Notes: generated by a model not told the origin, from the sequence alone. Shown: positions 1 through 8,572, counted from the stretch's first letter. The stretch: 64,000 nt of DNA from Mycobacterium simulans (GCF_900232995.1 NZ_OCVX01000007.1:62001-126000); one strand, 5' to 3'. A program made the numbers and translations.

Positions 1-1085
1 AATTGCCCGCAGCGACGAGCCCGGACAACACCGATCTGGACCGGGCCGCCGCACTGCTTTCGACGGCTCGGCGGCCGGTCATCATGGCGGGAACCAATGT
101 CTGGTGGGGACACGCCGAAACGGCGCTGCTGCGTCTGGCCGATGCGCTGCAAATCCCGGTGCTGATGAATGGAATGGCCCGTGGCGCAGTTCCCGCCGAC
201 CATCCGTTGGCCTTCTCGCGGGCGCGATCAAAAGCATTGGGAGAGGCGGACGTTGCGCTGATTGTCGGCGTGCCCATGGATTTCCGCTTGGGCTTTGGTG
301 GGGTATTCGGGTCAGATACCCAGCTCATCGTCGCAGACCGCGCCGAACCAGAGCGCGAGCATCCGCGCCCCGTTGCGGCTCGGCTCTATGGGAACCTCAC
401 CGCGATCCTGTCGGCGCTGGCCGTACCCGGCGGAAGCGACCGTCGGGACTGGATTGATGAGCTTCGTACGGCCGAGACCGCCGCGCGCGATCTTGAGAAG
501 GCCGAACTCGCCGATGACCGCATTCCGCTTCATCCGATGCGGGTATATGCCGAGCTGGCATCGCTGCTGGACCGCGACGCCGTCGTCGTCATCGATGCGG
601 GCGATTTCGGGTCTTATGCCGGCCGCCTGATCGACAGCTACTTGCCGGGCTGCTGGTTGGACAGCGGTCCCTTCGGCTGCCTTGGTTCAGGTCCCGGGTA
701 CGCCCTGGCCGCGAAACTGGCGCACCCCGAACGCCAAGTCGTGCTGCTGCAAGGCGACGGTGCATTCGGGTTCAGCGGCATGGAATGGGACACGCTGGTT
801 CGCCACAACATTCAGGTCGTGTCGGTGGTCGGCAACAACGGCATCTGGGGTTTGGAGAACCATCCCATGGAGGCGCTGTATGGCTACTCGGTTGTGGCCG
901 GGCTGCGGCCGGGAACGCGCTACGACGAGGTGGTCCGCGCCCTCGGCGGTCACGGCGAGCTGGTCTCGGCGCCCGCCGAGCTGCGCCCGGCGTTGGACCG
1001 TGCCTTCGCCAGTGGTCTTCCGGCCGTCGTCAACGTCCTTACCGACCCAACAATTGCCTACCCACGTAGATCCAACCTCGCCTGA
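1..1085 (+). CDS. ilvG: Acetolactate synthase-like TPP enzyme (IlvG), 3' part
   Basis: This is the C-terminal portion of a thiamine-diphosphate enzyme of the acetohydroxyacid synthase family; the reading frame is open through the left edge, so the N-terminal PYR domain lies outside. The visible part begins in the central domain and runs through the PP domain. The TPP/Mg-binding stretch is clear: GDGAFGFSG followed about 20 residues later by GNNG, fitting the GDG-x(n)-NN pattern. Family members condense pyruvate into acetolactate for branched-chain amino acids. The match is to M. tuberculosis IlvG, which sits next to secA2 just as here. IlvG-type paralogues are less studied than IlvB, so the exact substrate is inferred; other TPP decarboxylases or ligases of this fold are possible. 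Confidence 0.85.
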   Translation, partial: LPAATSPDNTDLDRAAALLSTARRPVIMAGTNVWWGHAETALLRLADALQIPVLMNGMARGAVPADHPLAFSRARSKALGEADVALIVGVPMDFRLGFGGVFGSDTQLIVADRAEPEREHPRPVAARLYGNLTAILSALAVPGGSDRRDWIDELRTAETAARDLEKAELADDRIPLHPMRVYAELASLLDRDAVVVIDAGDFGSYAGRLIDSYLPGCWLDSGPFGCLGSGPGYALAAKLAHPERQVVLLQGDGAFGFSGMEWDTLVRHNIQVVSVVGNNGIWGLENHPMEALYGYSVVAGLRPGTRYDEVVRALGGHGELVSAPAELRPALDRAFASGLPAVVNVLTDPTIAYPRRSNLA

Positions 1086-1178
1086 TCCCGAGGCCCGCGA
1101 ACGTGCGTAGTTGTTCGCTTGTACTCGGTGTGTCGCGTGCAAACACGCACGCTCGCGCCGACCGCGTACGGTGGGGCT

Positions 1179-3515
1179 GTGCCTAAGACGATCCGCGCTC
1201 AACCAGGCCGTCTGAGCGGCCGATTCTGGCGGCTGCTCGGCGCCAGTACGGAAAAGGACCGCAACCGTTCCCTGGCCGAGGTCGCAGCTTCGGAGGAGTT
1301 CGACGAAAAGGCGGCCGATCTCGACGACGAGAAGCTGCGCAAGGCGGCTGGCCTGCTCAACCTCGACGACCTCGCGGAATCCGACGACATCCCACAGTTC
1401 CTAGCGATCGCCCGGGAAGCCGCGGAAAGGACGACCGGCTTGCGACCATTCGACGTGCAGTTGCTGGGCGCGCTGCGCATGCTCGCCGGTGACGTGATCG
1501 AGATGGCAACCGGTGAGGGCAAACCCCTCGCCGGCGCGATCGCGGCCGCGGGATACGCGCTGGCCGGACGGCACGTGCATGTGGTGACCATCAACGATTA
1601 CCTGGCCCGCCGTGACGCGGAGTGGATGGGCCCCCTGCTTGAGGCGATGGGCCTCAGCGTCGGCTGGATCACCGCCGAGTCGACGAGTGCGGAGCGCAGG
1701 GCCGCATACGGGTGCGACGTCACCTATGCCTCGGTCAATGAGATCGGATTCGATGTGCTGCGTGATCAGCTGGTGACCGACGTCGACGACCTGGTATCGC
1801 CCAACCCGGATGTGGCCCTCATCGACGAAGCCGACTCCGTGCTGGTCGACGAAGCGCTGGTGCCCCTGGTACTCGCAGGCACCACGCACCGTGAAACGCC
1901 GCGGCTAGAGATCATCAAGCTGGTCGGTGAGCTTGTTGGCGACCACGACGCCGACGAGTACTTTGCCACCGACTCGGACAACCGCAACGTCCACCTCACC
2001 GAGGTGGGTGCCCGCAAAGTCGAAAAGGCGCTGGGCGGCATCGACCTGTACTCCGAGGAGCACGTCGGCACGACGCTGACCGAGGTCAACGTCGCCCTGC
2101 ACGCGCATGTGCTGTTACAGCGCGACGTGCACTACATCGTCCGCGACGACGCGGTGCATCTGATCAACGCCTCGCGCGGCCGCATTGCGCAACTGCAGCG
2201 CTGGCCGGACGGCCTGCAGGCCGCTGTTGAGGCGAAGGAAGGCATCGAGACCACCGAAACCGGTGAGGTGCTCGACACCATCACGGTGCAGGCGCTGATC
2301 AACCGCTACACAACCGTGTGCGGCATGACCGGCACCGCGCTGGCCGCCGGTGAGCAGCTGCGCCAGTTTTACAAACTGGGGGTCTCGCCAATACCGCCGA
2401 ACACCCCGAACATCCGCGAGGACGAGTCCGATCGGGTCTACATCACCGCCGCCGCCAAGAACGACGCGATCGTCGCGCACATCGCCGAGGTGCACGAGAC
2501 GGGGCAGCCGGTGCTGGTCGGCACCCGCGACGTCGCCGAATCCGAGGAGCTGCACGAGCGGCTGTTGCGGCGCGGCGTTCCCGCGGTGGTGCTCAACGCC
2601 AAGAACGACGCCGAGGAAGCCCGGGTAATCGCCGAAGCCGGCAAATACTGCGCGGTCACGGTGTCCACCCAGATGGCCGGGCGCGGCACCGACATCCGCC
2701 TTGGCGGATCCGACGAAGCCGACCATGACCGGGTTGCTGAACTCGGTGGTCTGCACGTGGTGGGCACCGGCCGGCATCACACCGAGCGACTGGACAATCA
2801 GTTGCGTGGGCGGGCCGGACGCCAGGGTGATCCGGGGTCGTCGGTGTTCTTCTCCAGTTGGGAAGATGACGTCGTTGCCGCCAACCTCGACACCAACAAG
2901 CTGCCAATGCAGACCGATGAGGACGGCCGGATCGTTAGCCCCAAGGCCGCCGGGCTGCTCGACCATGCGCAGCGTGTCGCTGAGGGCCGGATGCTGGATG
3001 TGCACGCGAATACGTGGCGCTACAACCAGTTGATTGCCCAGCAGCGCGCCATCATCGTTGACCGGCGAAACACATTGCTACGCACAGCAACCGCGCGCGA
3101 GGAACTCGCCGAACTGGCGCCGAAGCGGTATGAAGAGCTGTCGGAAGATGTTTCCGATGAGCGGCTGGAGAACATCTGCCGTCTGATCATGCTGTATCAC
3201 CTCGACCGCGGCTGGGCCGATCACCTGGCGTATCTGGCCGACATTCGCGAAAGCATCCATTTGCGCGCGCTGGGCCGGCAGAATCCCCTCGACGAGTTCC
3301 ACCGGCTGGCCGTCGACGCGTTCGCGTCGCTGGCCGCCGACGCGATCGAGGCGGCTCAACAGACGTTCGAAACCGCGAACGTCCTCGAAGAGGAGCAGGG
3401 GCTGGACCTGTCCAAGCTGGCACGGCCGACGTCGACGTGGACCTACATGGTCAACGACAATCCGCTGTCCGATGACACGCTGTCCACGCTGAGCCTGCCT
3501 GGCGTGTTCCGCTAA
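1179..3515 (+). CDS. secA2: Accessory Sec translocase ATPase SecA2, with altered Walker A
   Basis: SecA2 is the second, non-housekeeping SecA of mycobacteria; it drives export of a limited set of proteins across the inner membrane. The frame opens at 1119, but GTG 1179 (product starts VPKTIRAQPG) is chosen because it gives 778 residues and places the Walker A lysine at 115, as in the M. tuberculosis enzyme. DEAD-motor features are present: a DEAD-type box (LIDEADSVL), QMAGRGTDIRLGG and the RGRAGRQGDPGSS motif. The short C-terminus without the zinc-binding tail suits SecA2. The oddity is Walker A, which reads GEGKP instead of GEGKT: residue 116 is Pro (codon ccc at 1524-1526). The rest of the frame is intact. 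A hairpin with a T-run follows the stop. Confidence 0.95.
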   Translation: MPKTIRAQPGRLSGRFWRLLGASTEKDRNRSLAEVAASEEFDEKAADLDDEKLRKAAGLLNLDDLAESDDIPQFLAIAREAAERTTGLRPFDVQLLGALRMLAGDVIEMATGEGKPLAGAIAAAGYALAGRHVHVVTINDYLARRDAEWMGPLLEAMGLSVGWITAESTSAERRAAYGCDVTYASVNEIGFDVLRDQLVTDVDDLVSPNPDVALIDEADSVLVDEALVPLVLAGTTHRETPRLEIIKLVGELVGDHDADEYFATDSDNRNVHLTEVGARKVEKALGGIDLYSEEHVGTTLTEVNVALHAHVLLQRDVHYIVRDDAVHLINASRGRIAQLQRWPDGLQAAVEAKEGIETTETGEVLDTITVQALINRYTTVCGMTGTALAAGEQLRQFYKLGVSPIPPNTPNIREDESDRVYITAAAKNDAIVAHIAEVHETGQPVLVGTRDVAESEELHERLLRRGVPAVVLNAKNDAEEARVIAEAGKYCAVTVSTQMAGRGTDIRLGGSDEADHDRVAELGGLHVVGTGRHHTERLDNQLRGRAGRQGDPGSSVFFSSWEDDVVAANLDTNKLPMQTDEDGRIVSPKAAGLLDHAQRVAEGRMLDVHANTWRYNQLIAQQRAIIVDRRNTLLRTATAREELAELAPKRYEELSEDVSDERLENICRLIMLYHLDRGWADHLAYLADIRESIHLRALGRQNPLDEFHRLAVDAFASLAADAIEAAQQTFETANVLEEEQGLDLSKLARPTSTWTYMVNDNPLSDDTLSTLSLPGVFR

Positions 3516-3532
3516 GGCCGGCGCCACCATTC

Positions 3533-3565
3533 GCCGGGCTCGGCCTGATTCGCCCGGCTCCTTTT
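3533..3565 (+). terminator. Intrinsic-type terminator after secA2
   Basis: A GCCGGGC / GCCCGGC stem (3533-3539 and 3552-3558) with a 12-nt loop is followed by TCCTTTT. It lies 18 nt after the secA2 stop and before pgsA2, so secA2 probably ends its transcript here at least partly. The stem is short and the T-run modest. Confidence 0.5.
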
Positions 3566-3612
3566 CGGTCCGCCGTGCGGACCATGTCGTCGCCGGGCTA
3601 AGGTCACGGCTC

Positions 3613-4242
3613 ATGGAGCCCGTGCTCAGACAGAATCGGGTGCTGACGGTGCCCAACGTGCTGAGCCTCATCCGACTGGCGCTCATCCCGGTATTCGTCT
3701 ACCTAATGCTGGTCGCCCATGTACATGGCTGGGCGGTGGCGATCCTGGTATTCAGCGGCGTCTCGGATTGGGCCGACGGCAAGATCGCTCGGCTGCTCAA
3801 TCAGTCGTCGCGGTTGGGCGTGCTGCTGGACCCGGCCGTCGACCGTCTCTATATGGTCACCGTGCCCATCGTGCTGGGGTTGAGCGGGATTGTGCCGTGG
3901 TGGTTTGTGGTCACATTGTTGGCCCGCGACGCGTTGCTGGCTGCGACGCTGCCGGTGCTGTGGAGTCGCGGATTGTCGGCGCTCCCGGTGACCTACGTCG
4001 GCAAGGCCGCGACATTCGCACTGATGGCCGGCTTTCCGATCCTGCTGTTAGGGCAATGGGACGCGTTGTGGAGCCGGGTGTTCCGGGCCTGCGGTTGGGC
4101 GTTTCTGGTCTGGGGTATCTACGCCTACCTGTGGGCGTTTGTGCTGTACGTGGTGCAGATGACGATGGTGGTGCGTCGGATGCCCAAGATCAAACACCGG
4201 GCCTACCAGCCTGCGGTTCAAAAAGCAGATGACCATGGCTGA
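3613..4242 (+). CDS. pgsA2: CDP-alcohol phosphatidyltransferase (PgsA2)
   Basis: Integral membrane enzyme of the CDP-alcohol phosphatidyltransferase family, which transfers a phosphatidyl group from CDP-diacylglycerol to an alcohol. The signature DG-x2-AR-x8-G-x3-D-x3-D is complete (DGKIAR, then G, DPAVD) at about residues 55-78, and at least four hydrophobic segments follow. At 209 aa it has normal family length. ATG 3613 is the first start after the upstream hairpin. The next gene overlaps its end by 14 bp, indicating an operon with the DUF881 set. The substrate is not determined by sequence; phosphatidylglycerophosphate or cardiolipin synthesis are the usual options. Confidence 0.88.
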   Translation: MEPVLRQNRVLTVPNVLSLIRLALIPVFVYLMLVAHVHGWAVAILVFSGVSDWADGKIARLLNQSSRLGVLLDPAVDRLYMVTVPIVLGLSGIVPWWFVVTLLARDALLAATLPVLWSRGLSALPVTYVGKAATFALMAGFPILLLGQWDALWSRVFRACGWAFLVWGIYAYLWAFVLYVVQMTMVVRRMPKIKHRAYQPAVQKADDHG

Positions 4243-5158
4243 CTCCGACCGGCTACTCGGCGGCTATGACCCCAATGCCGGGTACAGCGCCCACGCGGCG
4301 GCCCGCCCGAAGCACATTCCGGTGCCATCACTACTGCGCGCCCTGCTCTCCGAGCATCTAGATCCCGGTTACGCGGCCGCGGCCGCAAAACGTGGCCGCC
4401 TTGCCGCTTCGCAGTCGGTGAGAGCCCGCACTTTCGGCTGGATGTGGCAGGCGTTGGCGGCGACCCTGGTCGCCGCGGTATTCGCCGCCGCGGTCGCACA
4501 GGCCCGTTCGGTTGCGCCCGGCATGCGCGCCGCCCAGCAGCTTTTGGCGACGAGCGTGCGTTCGACACAGGCCGCCGCAGCCAAATTGGCCCAAAGCCGC
4601 GGCGCGCTCTCAGCAAAGGTCGACGAGGTGCAGCGGGCCGCGCTCGCCGACGACGCCGAGGGGCAGCGGCTGTTGACCCGTATCGACGCCCTCACCCTGG
4701 CAGCGGCTACCACACCGGTTATTGGCCCCGGTTTAACGGTGACCGTGACCGACCCCGGCGTCGGCCCGAATCTTTCCGACGCGTCCAAACAGCGAGTGAA
4801 CGGCAGCCGGCAAATCATTTTGGACCGTGACCTACAACTGGTCGTCAACTCGTTGTGGGGGAGTGGGGCGGAGGCCATCGCGGTCGACGGCACCCGGATC
4901 GGGCCGAATGTGACCATCCGGCAAGCCGGCGGAGCCATCCTGGTCGACAACAATCCCATCAGTAGCCCCTACACAATCCTCGCTGTCGGGCCGCCGCACG
5001 CGATGAAGGATGTCTTCGACAGCAGTCCCGGTCTGCACCGCCTTAGGCTGCTGGAGATCTCGTACGGCGTGGGTGTCAGCGTGAACGTCGGCGACGGTCT
5101 GGCACTGCCCGCCGGAGCAACCCGGGACATCAAGTTCGCCAAACAGATTGGGCCCTAG
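4229..5158 (+). CDS. DUF881 family membrane-anchored protein (first copy)
   Basis: A 309-aa protein with a cytoplasmic N-terminus of about 70 residues, one transmembrane segment (around residues 72-90, AALAATLVAAVFAAAVAQ-like), then a coiled-coil-prone stretch and a DUF881 extracytoplasmic domain. A family hallmark is seen in the GPGLTVTVTDPG stretch and the later SPYTILAVGPP segment. It corresponds to the M. tuberculosis Rv1823 position. DUF881 proteins are conserved in actinobacteria, often as a pair around a small basic membrane protein, as here; related proteins occur near cell-division genes, but the molecular role is unknown. ATG 4229 overlaps pgsA2; a second ATG at 4235 is also possible. 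Confidence 0.85.
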   Translation: MTMADSDRLLGGYDPNAGYSAHAAARPKHIPVPSLLRALLSEHLDPGYAAAAAKRGRLAASQSVRARTFGWMWQALAATLVAAVFAAAVAQARSVAPGMRAAQQLLATSVRSTQAAAAKLAQSRGALSAKVDEVQRAALADDAEGQRLLTRIDALTLAAATTPVIGPGLTVTVTDPGVGPNLSDASKQRVNGSRQIILDRDLQLVVNSLWGSGAEAIAVDGTRIGPNVTIRQAGGAILVDNNPISSPYTILAVGPPHAMKDVFDSSPGLHRLRLLEISYGVGVSVNVGDGLALPAGATRDIKFAKQIGP

Positions 5159-5168
5159 TGAGACAACC

Positions 5169-5522
5169 GTGGACGGGAATCCGACAAGCATGATCGGCAT
5201 CGCGGCGCTTGCCATTGGCATCGTGCTGGGCTTGGTTTTCCACCCCAGCGTGCCCGAGGTCATCCAGCCCTATTTGCCGATCGCGGTGGTTGCCGCGCTG
5301 GACGCGGTATTCGGAGGGTTGCGCGCCTACCTCGAGCGGATCTTTGATCCTAAGGTCTTTGTGGTTTCGTTCGTGTTCAACGTCTTGGTGGCTGCCTTGA
5401 TCGTCTACGTCGGTGACCAATTGGGCGTTGGCACCCAGTTGTCCACCGCGATCATCGTTGTGCTGGGCATCCGCATCTTCGGTAACACTGCCGCGTTGCG
5501 ACGCCGGCTATTCGGCGCATGA
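5169..5522 (+). CDS. Small basic membrane protein (DUF1290/Sbp family)
   Basis: A 117-aa hydrophobic protein with three to four predicted membrane helices and a basic C-terminus (RRRLFGA). It matches the small basic protein family that accompanies DUF881 proteins in Gram-positive bacteria (Rv1824 position). GTG 5169 is chosen because it follows the preceding stop closely and gives the product start VDGNPTS. The stop TGA (5520-5522) overlaps an ATG at 5519, the first codon of the open frame running through the adjoining tandem repeat, an ATGA junction that could couple translation. Function is unknown. Confidence 0.82.
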   Translation: MDGNPTSMIGIAALAIGIVLGLVFHPSVPEVIQPYLPIAVVAALDAVFGGLRAYLERIFDPKVFVVSFVFNVLVAALIVYVGDQLGVGTQLSTAIIVVLGIRIFGNTAALRRRLFGA

Positions 5523-5755
5523 CCGCGCCGGCGACGATGCAGTGGGGGCGCCCCGAGCCGCGAAGCGGCGAGGGGGACGAAGCGATGAGGAGGAGCGGCG
5601 CCGTGACCGCGCCGGCGACGATGCAGAGCGAAGCGATGAGGAGGAGCGGCGCCGTGACCGCGCCGGCGACGATGCAGAGCGAAGCGATGAGGAGGAGCGG
5701 CGCCGTGACCGCGCCGGCGACGATGCAGAGCGAAGCGATGAGGAGGAGCGGCGCC
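5519..5755 (+). repeat. MIRU-type tandem repeat (84-bp variant + 3 x 51 bp)
   Basis: Three identical 51-bp units begin at 5603, 5654 and 5705, each starting GTGACCGCGCCGG and containing GATGCAGAGCGAAGCGATGA. They are preceded by a longer 84-bp variant unit (5519-5602) in which the 'agc' before 'gaagcgatgag' is replaced by a G-rich insert. Wording and position match mycobacterial interspersed repetitive units: short minisatellites lying between operon genes whose ends carry ATGA overlaps. The 51-bp unit is a multiple of three, and a frame of 86 codons (5519-5779) crosses the array from ATGA to ATGA. The adjoining DUF881 frame is also open throughout. Copy number is likely to vary between strains. 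Confidence 0.9.
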
Positions 5756-5775
5756 GTGACGGAGATGACGTCAGG

Positions 5776-6642
5776 ATGACCCACGATGTGCCAGAACCCG
5801 CCCCTGACCCAGCCGCAGCCGAAACTCGTGGCGCGGCAACCTCTAAGGCCGACACTGGTACGCACGGAGCCCTACGGCACGGTCGTCATGAACTGCCCGC
5901 CAACCACCCGCGTCCCGGGATCGGAGCCTTGCGTCGGACGGGGCGCGGCGGGCGCTCGCGTCTGGTGTTCGGCACTCTCGCGATCTTGTTGTGCCTGGTG
6001 TTGGGGGTCGCCATCGTCACCCAGGTCCGCCAGACGGAGTCCGGAGATTCTCTGGAAACTGCCCGGCCCGCAGACCTGTTGGTGCTGTTGGATTCCTTGC
6101 GGCAACGCGAGGCCACGCTCAACACCGAGGTGACCGAACTTCAGAACACCCTGAACGCGTTGCAGGCGTCCGGCAACACCGATCAGGCCGCCATCGAAAG
6201 TGCCCAGGCCAGGTTGGCGGCGTTGTCCATCCTCGTCGGCACGGTGGGTGCCACCGGGCCGGGTGTCACGGTGAAGATCGAGGATCCCGGGCCAGGAGTG
6301 GCACCGGAAGCGATGCTCGACGTGATCAACGAGCTGCGCGCCGCCGGCGCCGAGGCGATCGAAATCAACGATGGGCGGCAGTCCGTGAGGGTCGGTGTTG
6401 ATACCTGGGTGGTTGGCAATCCCGGCTCACTGACTATCGACACCAAGACCCTCTCGCCGCCGTATTCAATTCTGGCGATTGGCGATCCACCGACGCTTGC
6501 TGCGGCGATGAACATTCCCGGTGGTGCGGAAGATAGTGTCAAACGCGTTGGCGGGCGGATGTTTGTGCAGCAGGCAGACCGAGTAGATGTGACCACCTTG
6601 CGACAACCAAAACCGCACCAATACGCTCTGCCCGTCAAGTGA
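5776..6642 (+). CDS. DUF881 family membrane-anchored protein (second copy)
   Basis: Second DUF881 protein of the operon (Rv1825 position). ATG 5776 (product starts MTHDVPEPAP) gives 288 residues: a hydrophilic N-terminus of about 70 aa, one transmembrane helix (LVFGTLAILLCLVLGVAI), a coiled-coil-like region (RQREATLNTEVTELQ), then the DUF881 domain with GPGVTVKIEDPG and PPYSILAIGDPP. The frame is open upstream to 5413 through the MIRU repeat, so a 409-aa product with a highly charged 17-residue repeat at its N-terminus is formally possible. The ATGA overlap at 5776-5779 with the repeat's own open frame favours the internal start. Role unknown, probably with the first copy and the small basic protein. 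Confidence 0.85.
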   Translation: MTHDVPEPAPDPAAAETRGAATSKADTGTHGALRHGRHELPANHPRPGIGALRRTGRGGRSRLVFGTLAILLCLVLGVAIVTQVRQTESGDSLETARPADLLVLLDSLRQREATLNTEVTELQNTLNALQASGNTDQAAIESAQARLAALSILVGTVGATGPGVTVKIEDPGPGVAPEAMLDVINELRAAGAEAIEINDGRQSVRVGVDTWVVGNPGSLTIDTKTLSPPYSILAIGDPPTLAAAMNIPGGAEDSVKRVGGRMFVQQADRVDVTTLRQPKPHQYALPVK

Positions 6643-6668
6643 GCAACAGCGACCAGAACAGGAGCACC

Positions 6669-7073
6669 GTGAGCGATATCCCGCCCGATCTGCACTACAC
6701 CGCCGAACACGAATGGGTTCGCCGCAGCGAGGCGCATACCGTGCGGATCGGGATCACCGACTACGCGCAGTCTGCACTGGGTGACGTCGTTTTTGTTCAG
6801 TTGCCCGGATTGGGCACATCGGTAAGCGCCGGCGAAGCCTTTGGCGAAGTGGAATCGACGAAATCTGTCTCGGATCTGTATGCGCCGGTCTCGGGCAAAG
6901 TGTCCGCGGTCAACAGCGAACTGGAAGGCAATCCGCAACTGGTGAATTCCGACCCGTACGGCGCTGGCTGGTTGCTGGAACTCCAGGTCGAAAGCTCAGA
7001 AGTCTCAGCGCTGGAGTCGGCCATAGCAACACTGCTTGACGCGGAGGCCTACCGCGACACCTTGACCGAATGA
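6669..7073 (+). CDS. gcvH: Glycine cleavage system H protein
   Basis: The H protein carries the lipoyl arm that shuttles the aminomethyl group between the P, T and L proteins of glycine cleavage in the cytoplasm. The lipoylation site lies in GEVESTKSVSDLYAP, where the K is the modified lysine, within a biotinyl/lipoyl-like fold. GTG 6669 (product VSDIPPDLHYT) gives 134 aa, the usual length; the frame extends upstream to 6639. It sits 26 bp after the second DUF881 gene and is separated from gcvB by about 3.5 kb, so it is not under the glycine riboswitch. Confidence 0.95.
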   Translation: MSDIPPDLHYTAEHEWVRRSEAHTVRIGITDYAQSALGDVVFVQLPGLGTSVSAGEAFGEVESTKSVSDLYAPVSGKVSAVNSELEGNPQLVNSDPYGAGWLLELQVESSEVSALESAIATLLDAEAYRDTLTE

Positions 7074-7343
7074 CGATTGCTAAGGTCCCGAAGGCGTCGC
7101 GTGGCGACGAGGGGGCGCGTGTCAAAGACCCGGACAAGGCAGGAGATGCTTAGGAGAAGCCGGGGCATCGGGCTTACGATCCAGCAGTGGAGGGCACGCG
7201 GCAGACCCGTGCGCGGTACGGTCGAGACATCAGGGTTTGAAGCACTAATAGGCAGTAAATGGCAGTAAAAGCGGTAAATCCTAGGGGAAGCGGGCCGAAG
7301 GGCCCGGTCAGACAACGCCACAGCGGCCAGTGAGGAGCAGCGG
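7074..7343 (+). promoter_or_regulatory. Leader region upstream of garA
   Basis: This 270-bp stretch between gcvH and garA contains no convincing gene. It holds a small GC hairpin (CGGGCC-GAAG-GGCCCG, near 7289-7304) and a GAGGAG ribosome-binding site at about 7332 just ahead of the garA GTG. The garA promoter is expected here; I cannot place -10/-35 elements with certainty. Confidence 0.4.
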
Positions 7344-7832
7344 GTGACGGACAAGGACGCAGACCGAGAGCAGGACCAGACTTCTGACGAAGTCACCGTG
7401 GAGACGACGTCCGTCTTCCGCGCCGACTTCCTCAACGAGCTGGACGCTCCCGCACAGGCCGGTGCCGAGAGCGCCGTATCCGGGGTGGAGGGACTCCCCG
7501 CGGGCTCAGCGTTGCTGGTCGTCAAACGGGGACCCAACGCGGGGTCTCGCTTCCTGCTCGACCAATCCATCACTTCCGCGGGCCGGCATCCCGACAGCGA
7601 CATCTTCCTCGACGACGTCACGGTGAGCCGTCGTCACGCCGAATTCCGCTTGGAAAGCAACGAGTTCAGCGTCGTTGACGTCGGCAGCCTCAACGGCACG
7701 TACGTCAACCGCGAGCCTGTGGATTCCGCAGTGCTCGCAAACGGTGATGAAGTCCAGATTGGCAAGTTCCGCTTGGTGTTCTTGACCGGGCCCAAGCAAG
7801 GTGACGACGACGGGGGCACCGGAGGCCAGTGA
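7344..7832 (+). CDS. garA: FHA-domain metabolic regulator GarA
   Basis: A 162-aa cytoplasmic protein with a flexible N-terminus and one FHA domain (about residues 55-145). The phosphorylatable motif VTVETTSVF places two threonines at 21 and 22, the residues phosphorylated by PknG/PknB in M. tuberculosis GarA. The FHA core is intact: GRHPDSDI, SRRHAEF and GSLNGTYVN. GarA controls 2-oxoglutarate-using enzymes (2-oxoglutarate decarboxylase, NAD-glutamate dehydrogenase, glutamate synthase), binding them only when its N-terminus is unphosphorylated. GTG 7344 is supported by an upstream GAGGAG. It overlaps the following MerR gene by 4 bp (GTGA). Confidence 0.96.
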   Translation: MTDKDADREQDQTSDEVTVETTSVFRADFLNELDAPAQAGAESAVSGVEGLPAGSALLVVKRGPNAGSRFLLDQSITSAGRHPDSDIFLDDVTVSRRHAEFRLESNEFSVVDVGSLNGTYVNREPVDSAVLANGDEVQIGKFRLVFLTGPKQGDDDGGTGGQ

Positions 7833-8572
7833 GCGCACCCGATAGCCCCGGGCTGGCCGGGATGTCGATCGGGGCGGTTTTGGACCTGCTACGACCGGAC
7901 TTCCCGGATGTCACAATCTCCAAGATTCGTTTTCTGGAGGCCGAGGGGCTGGTGACGCCGCAGCGCGCTGCATCGGGGTACCGCAGATTCACCGCATATG
8001 ACTGCGCACGGCTGCGCTTCATCCTTACCGCCCAGCGCGATCATTACCTGCCGCTGAAGGTAATCAGAGCGCAGCTCGAGGCGCAGCCCGACGGTGAGTT
8101 GCCGCCATTCGGATCTCCTTACGGTGTACCGCGATTGGTGTCGGTAGCCGACAACGGTACTGATCGCGCAGAATCTGACACCGCAGCCGTGTCGCCCACC
8201 CGCGTCCGACTCAGTCGCGAAGACCTGGTGGAGCGTGCAGGAGTTGACGACAACCTGCTCGCGGCCCTGCTCAAAGCCGGCGTCGTTACCCCTGGACCCG
8301 GTGGCTTCTTCGACGAACACGCCGTAGTGATCGTCCAGTGCGCGCGGGCGTTGTCCGAATACGGTGTTGAGCCGCGGCATTTGCGCGCGTTTCGTTCTGC
8401 GGCCGACCGGCAGTCGGATTTGATCGCCCAGATCGCCGGTCCGTTGGTCAAGGCCGACAAGGCAGGTGCCCGTGACCGTGCCGACGACTTGGCTCGTGAG
8501 GTCGCCGCGCTTGCCATTACTTTGCATACTTCGTTGATCAAGTCGGCCGTTCGCGACCTTCTTCACCGCTGA
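7829..8572 (+). CDS. MerR-family transcriptional regulator (Rv1828-like)
   Basis: A 247-aa DNA-binding protein whose N-terminus has MerR winged-helix features (SKIRFLEAEGLVTPQRAASGYRRF split over residues 30-55, and YDCARLRFI). Unlike metal sensors it has no Cys cluster; the C-terminal half has a second conserved helical domain typical of the Rv1828 group. GTG 7829 overlaps the garA stop, so the two are co-transcribed. In M. tuberculosis the orthologue is reported as a dimeric MerR-type regulator acting at its own region; the ligand and targets here are inferred only. Confidence 0.85.
   Translation: MSAPDSPGLAGMSIGAVLDLLRPDFPDVTISKIRFLEAEGLVTPQRAASGYRRFTAYDCARLRFILTAQRDHYLPLKVIRAQLEAQPDGELPPFGSPYGVPRLVSVADNGTDRAESDTAAVSPTRVRLSREDLVERAGVDDNLLAALLKAGVVTPGPGGFFDEHAVVIVQCARALSEYGVEPRHLRAFRSAADRQSDLIAQIAGPLVKADKAGARDRADDLAREVAALAITLHTSLIKSAVRDLLHR

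Noticed and set aside
5413..5775. N-terminal extension of the second DUF881 protein through the repeat
   Set aside because: ATG 5776 with an ATGA overlap fits better; the extension overlaps the preceding gene by over 100 bp. Kept only as a possibility in the findings.
5452..5865. Long open frames on the minus strand across the MIRU repeat
   Set aside because: Repetitive low-complexity translation (LLLIASLCIVAGAV repeats) from a repeat unit in multiple of three; no start signal or conservation.
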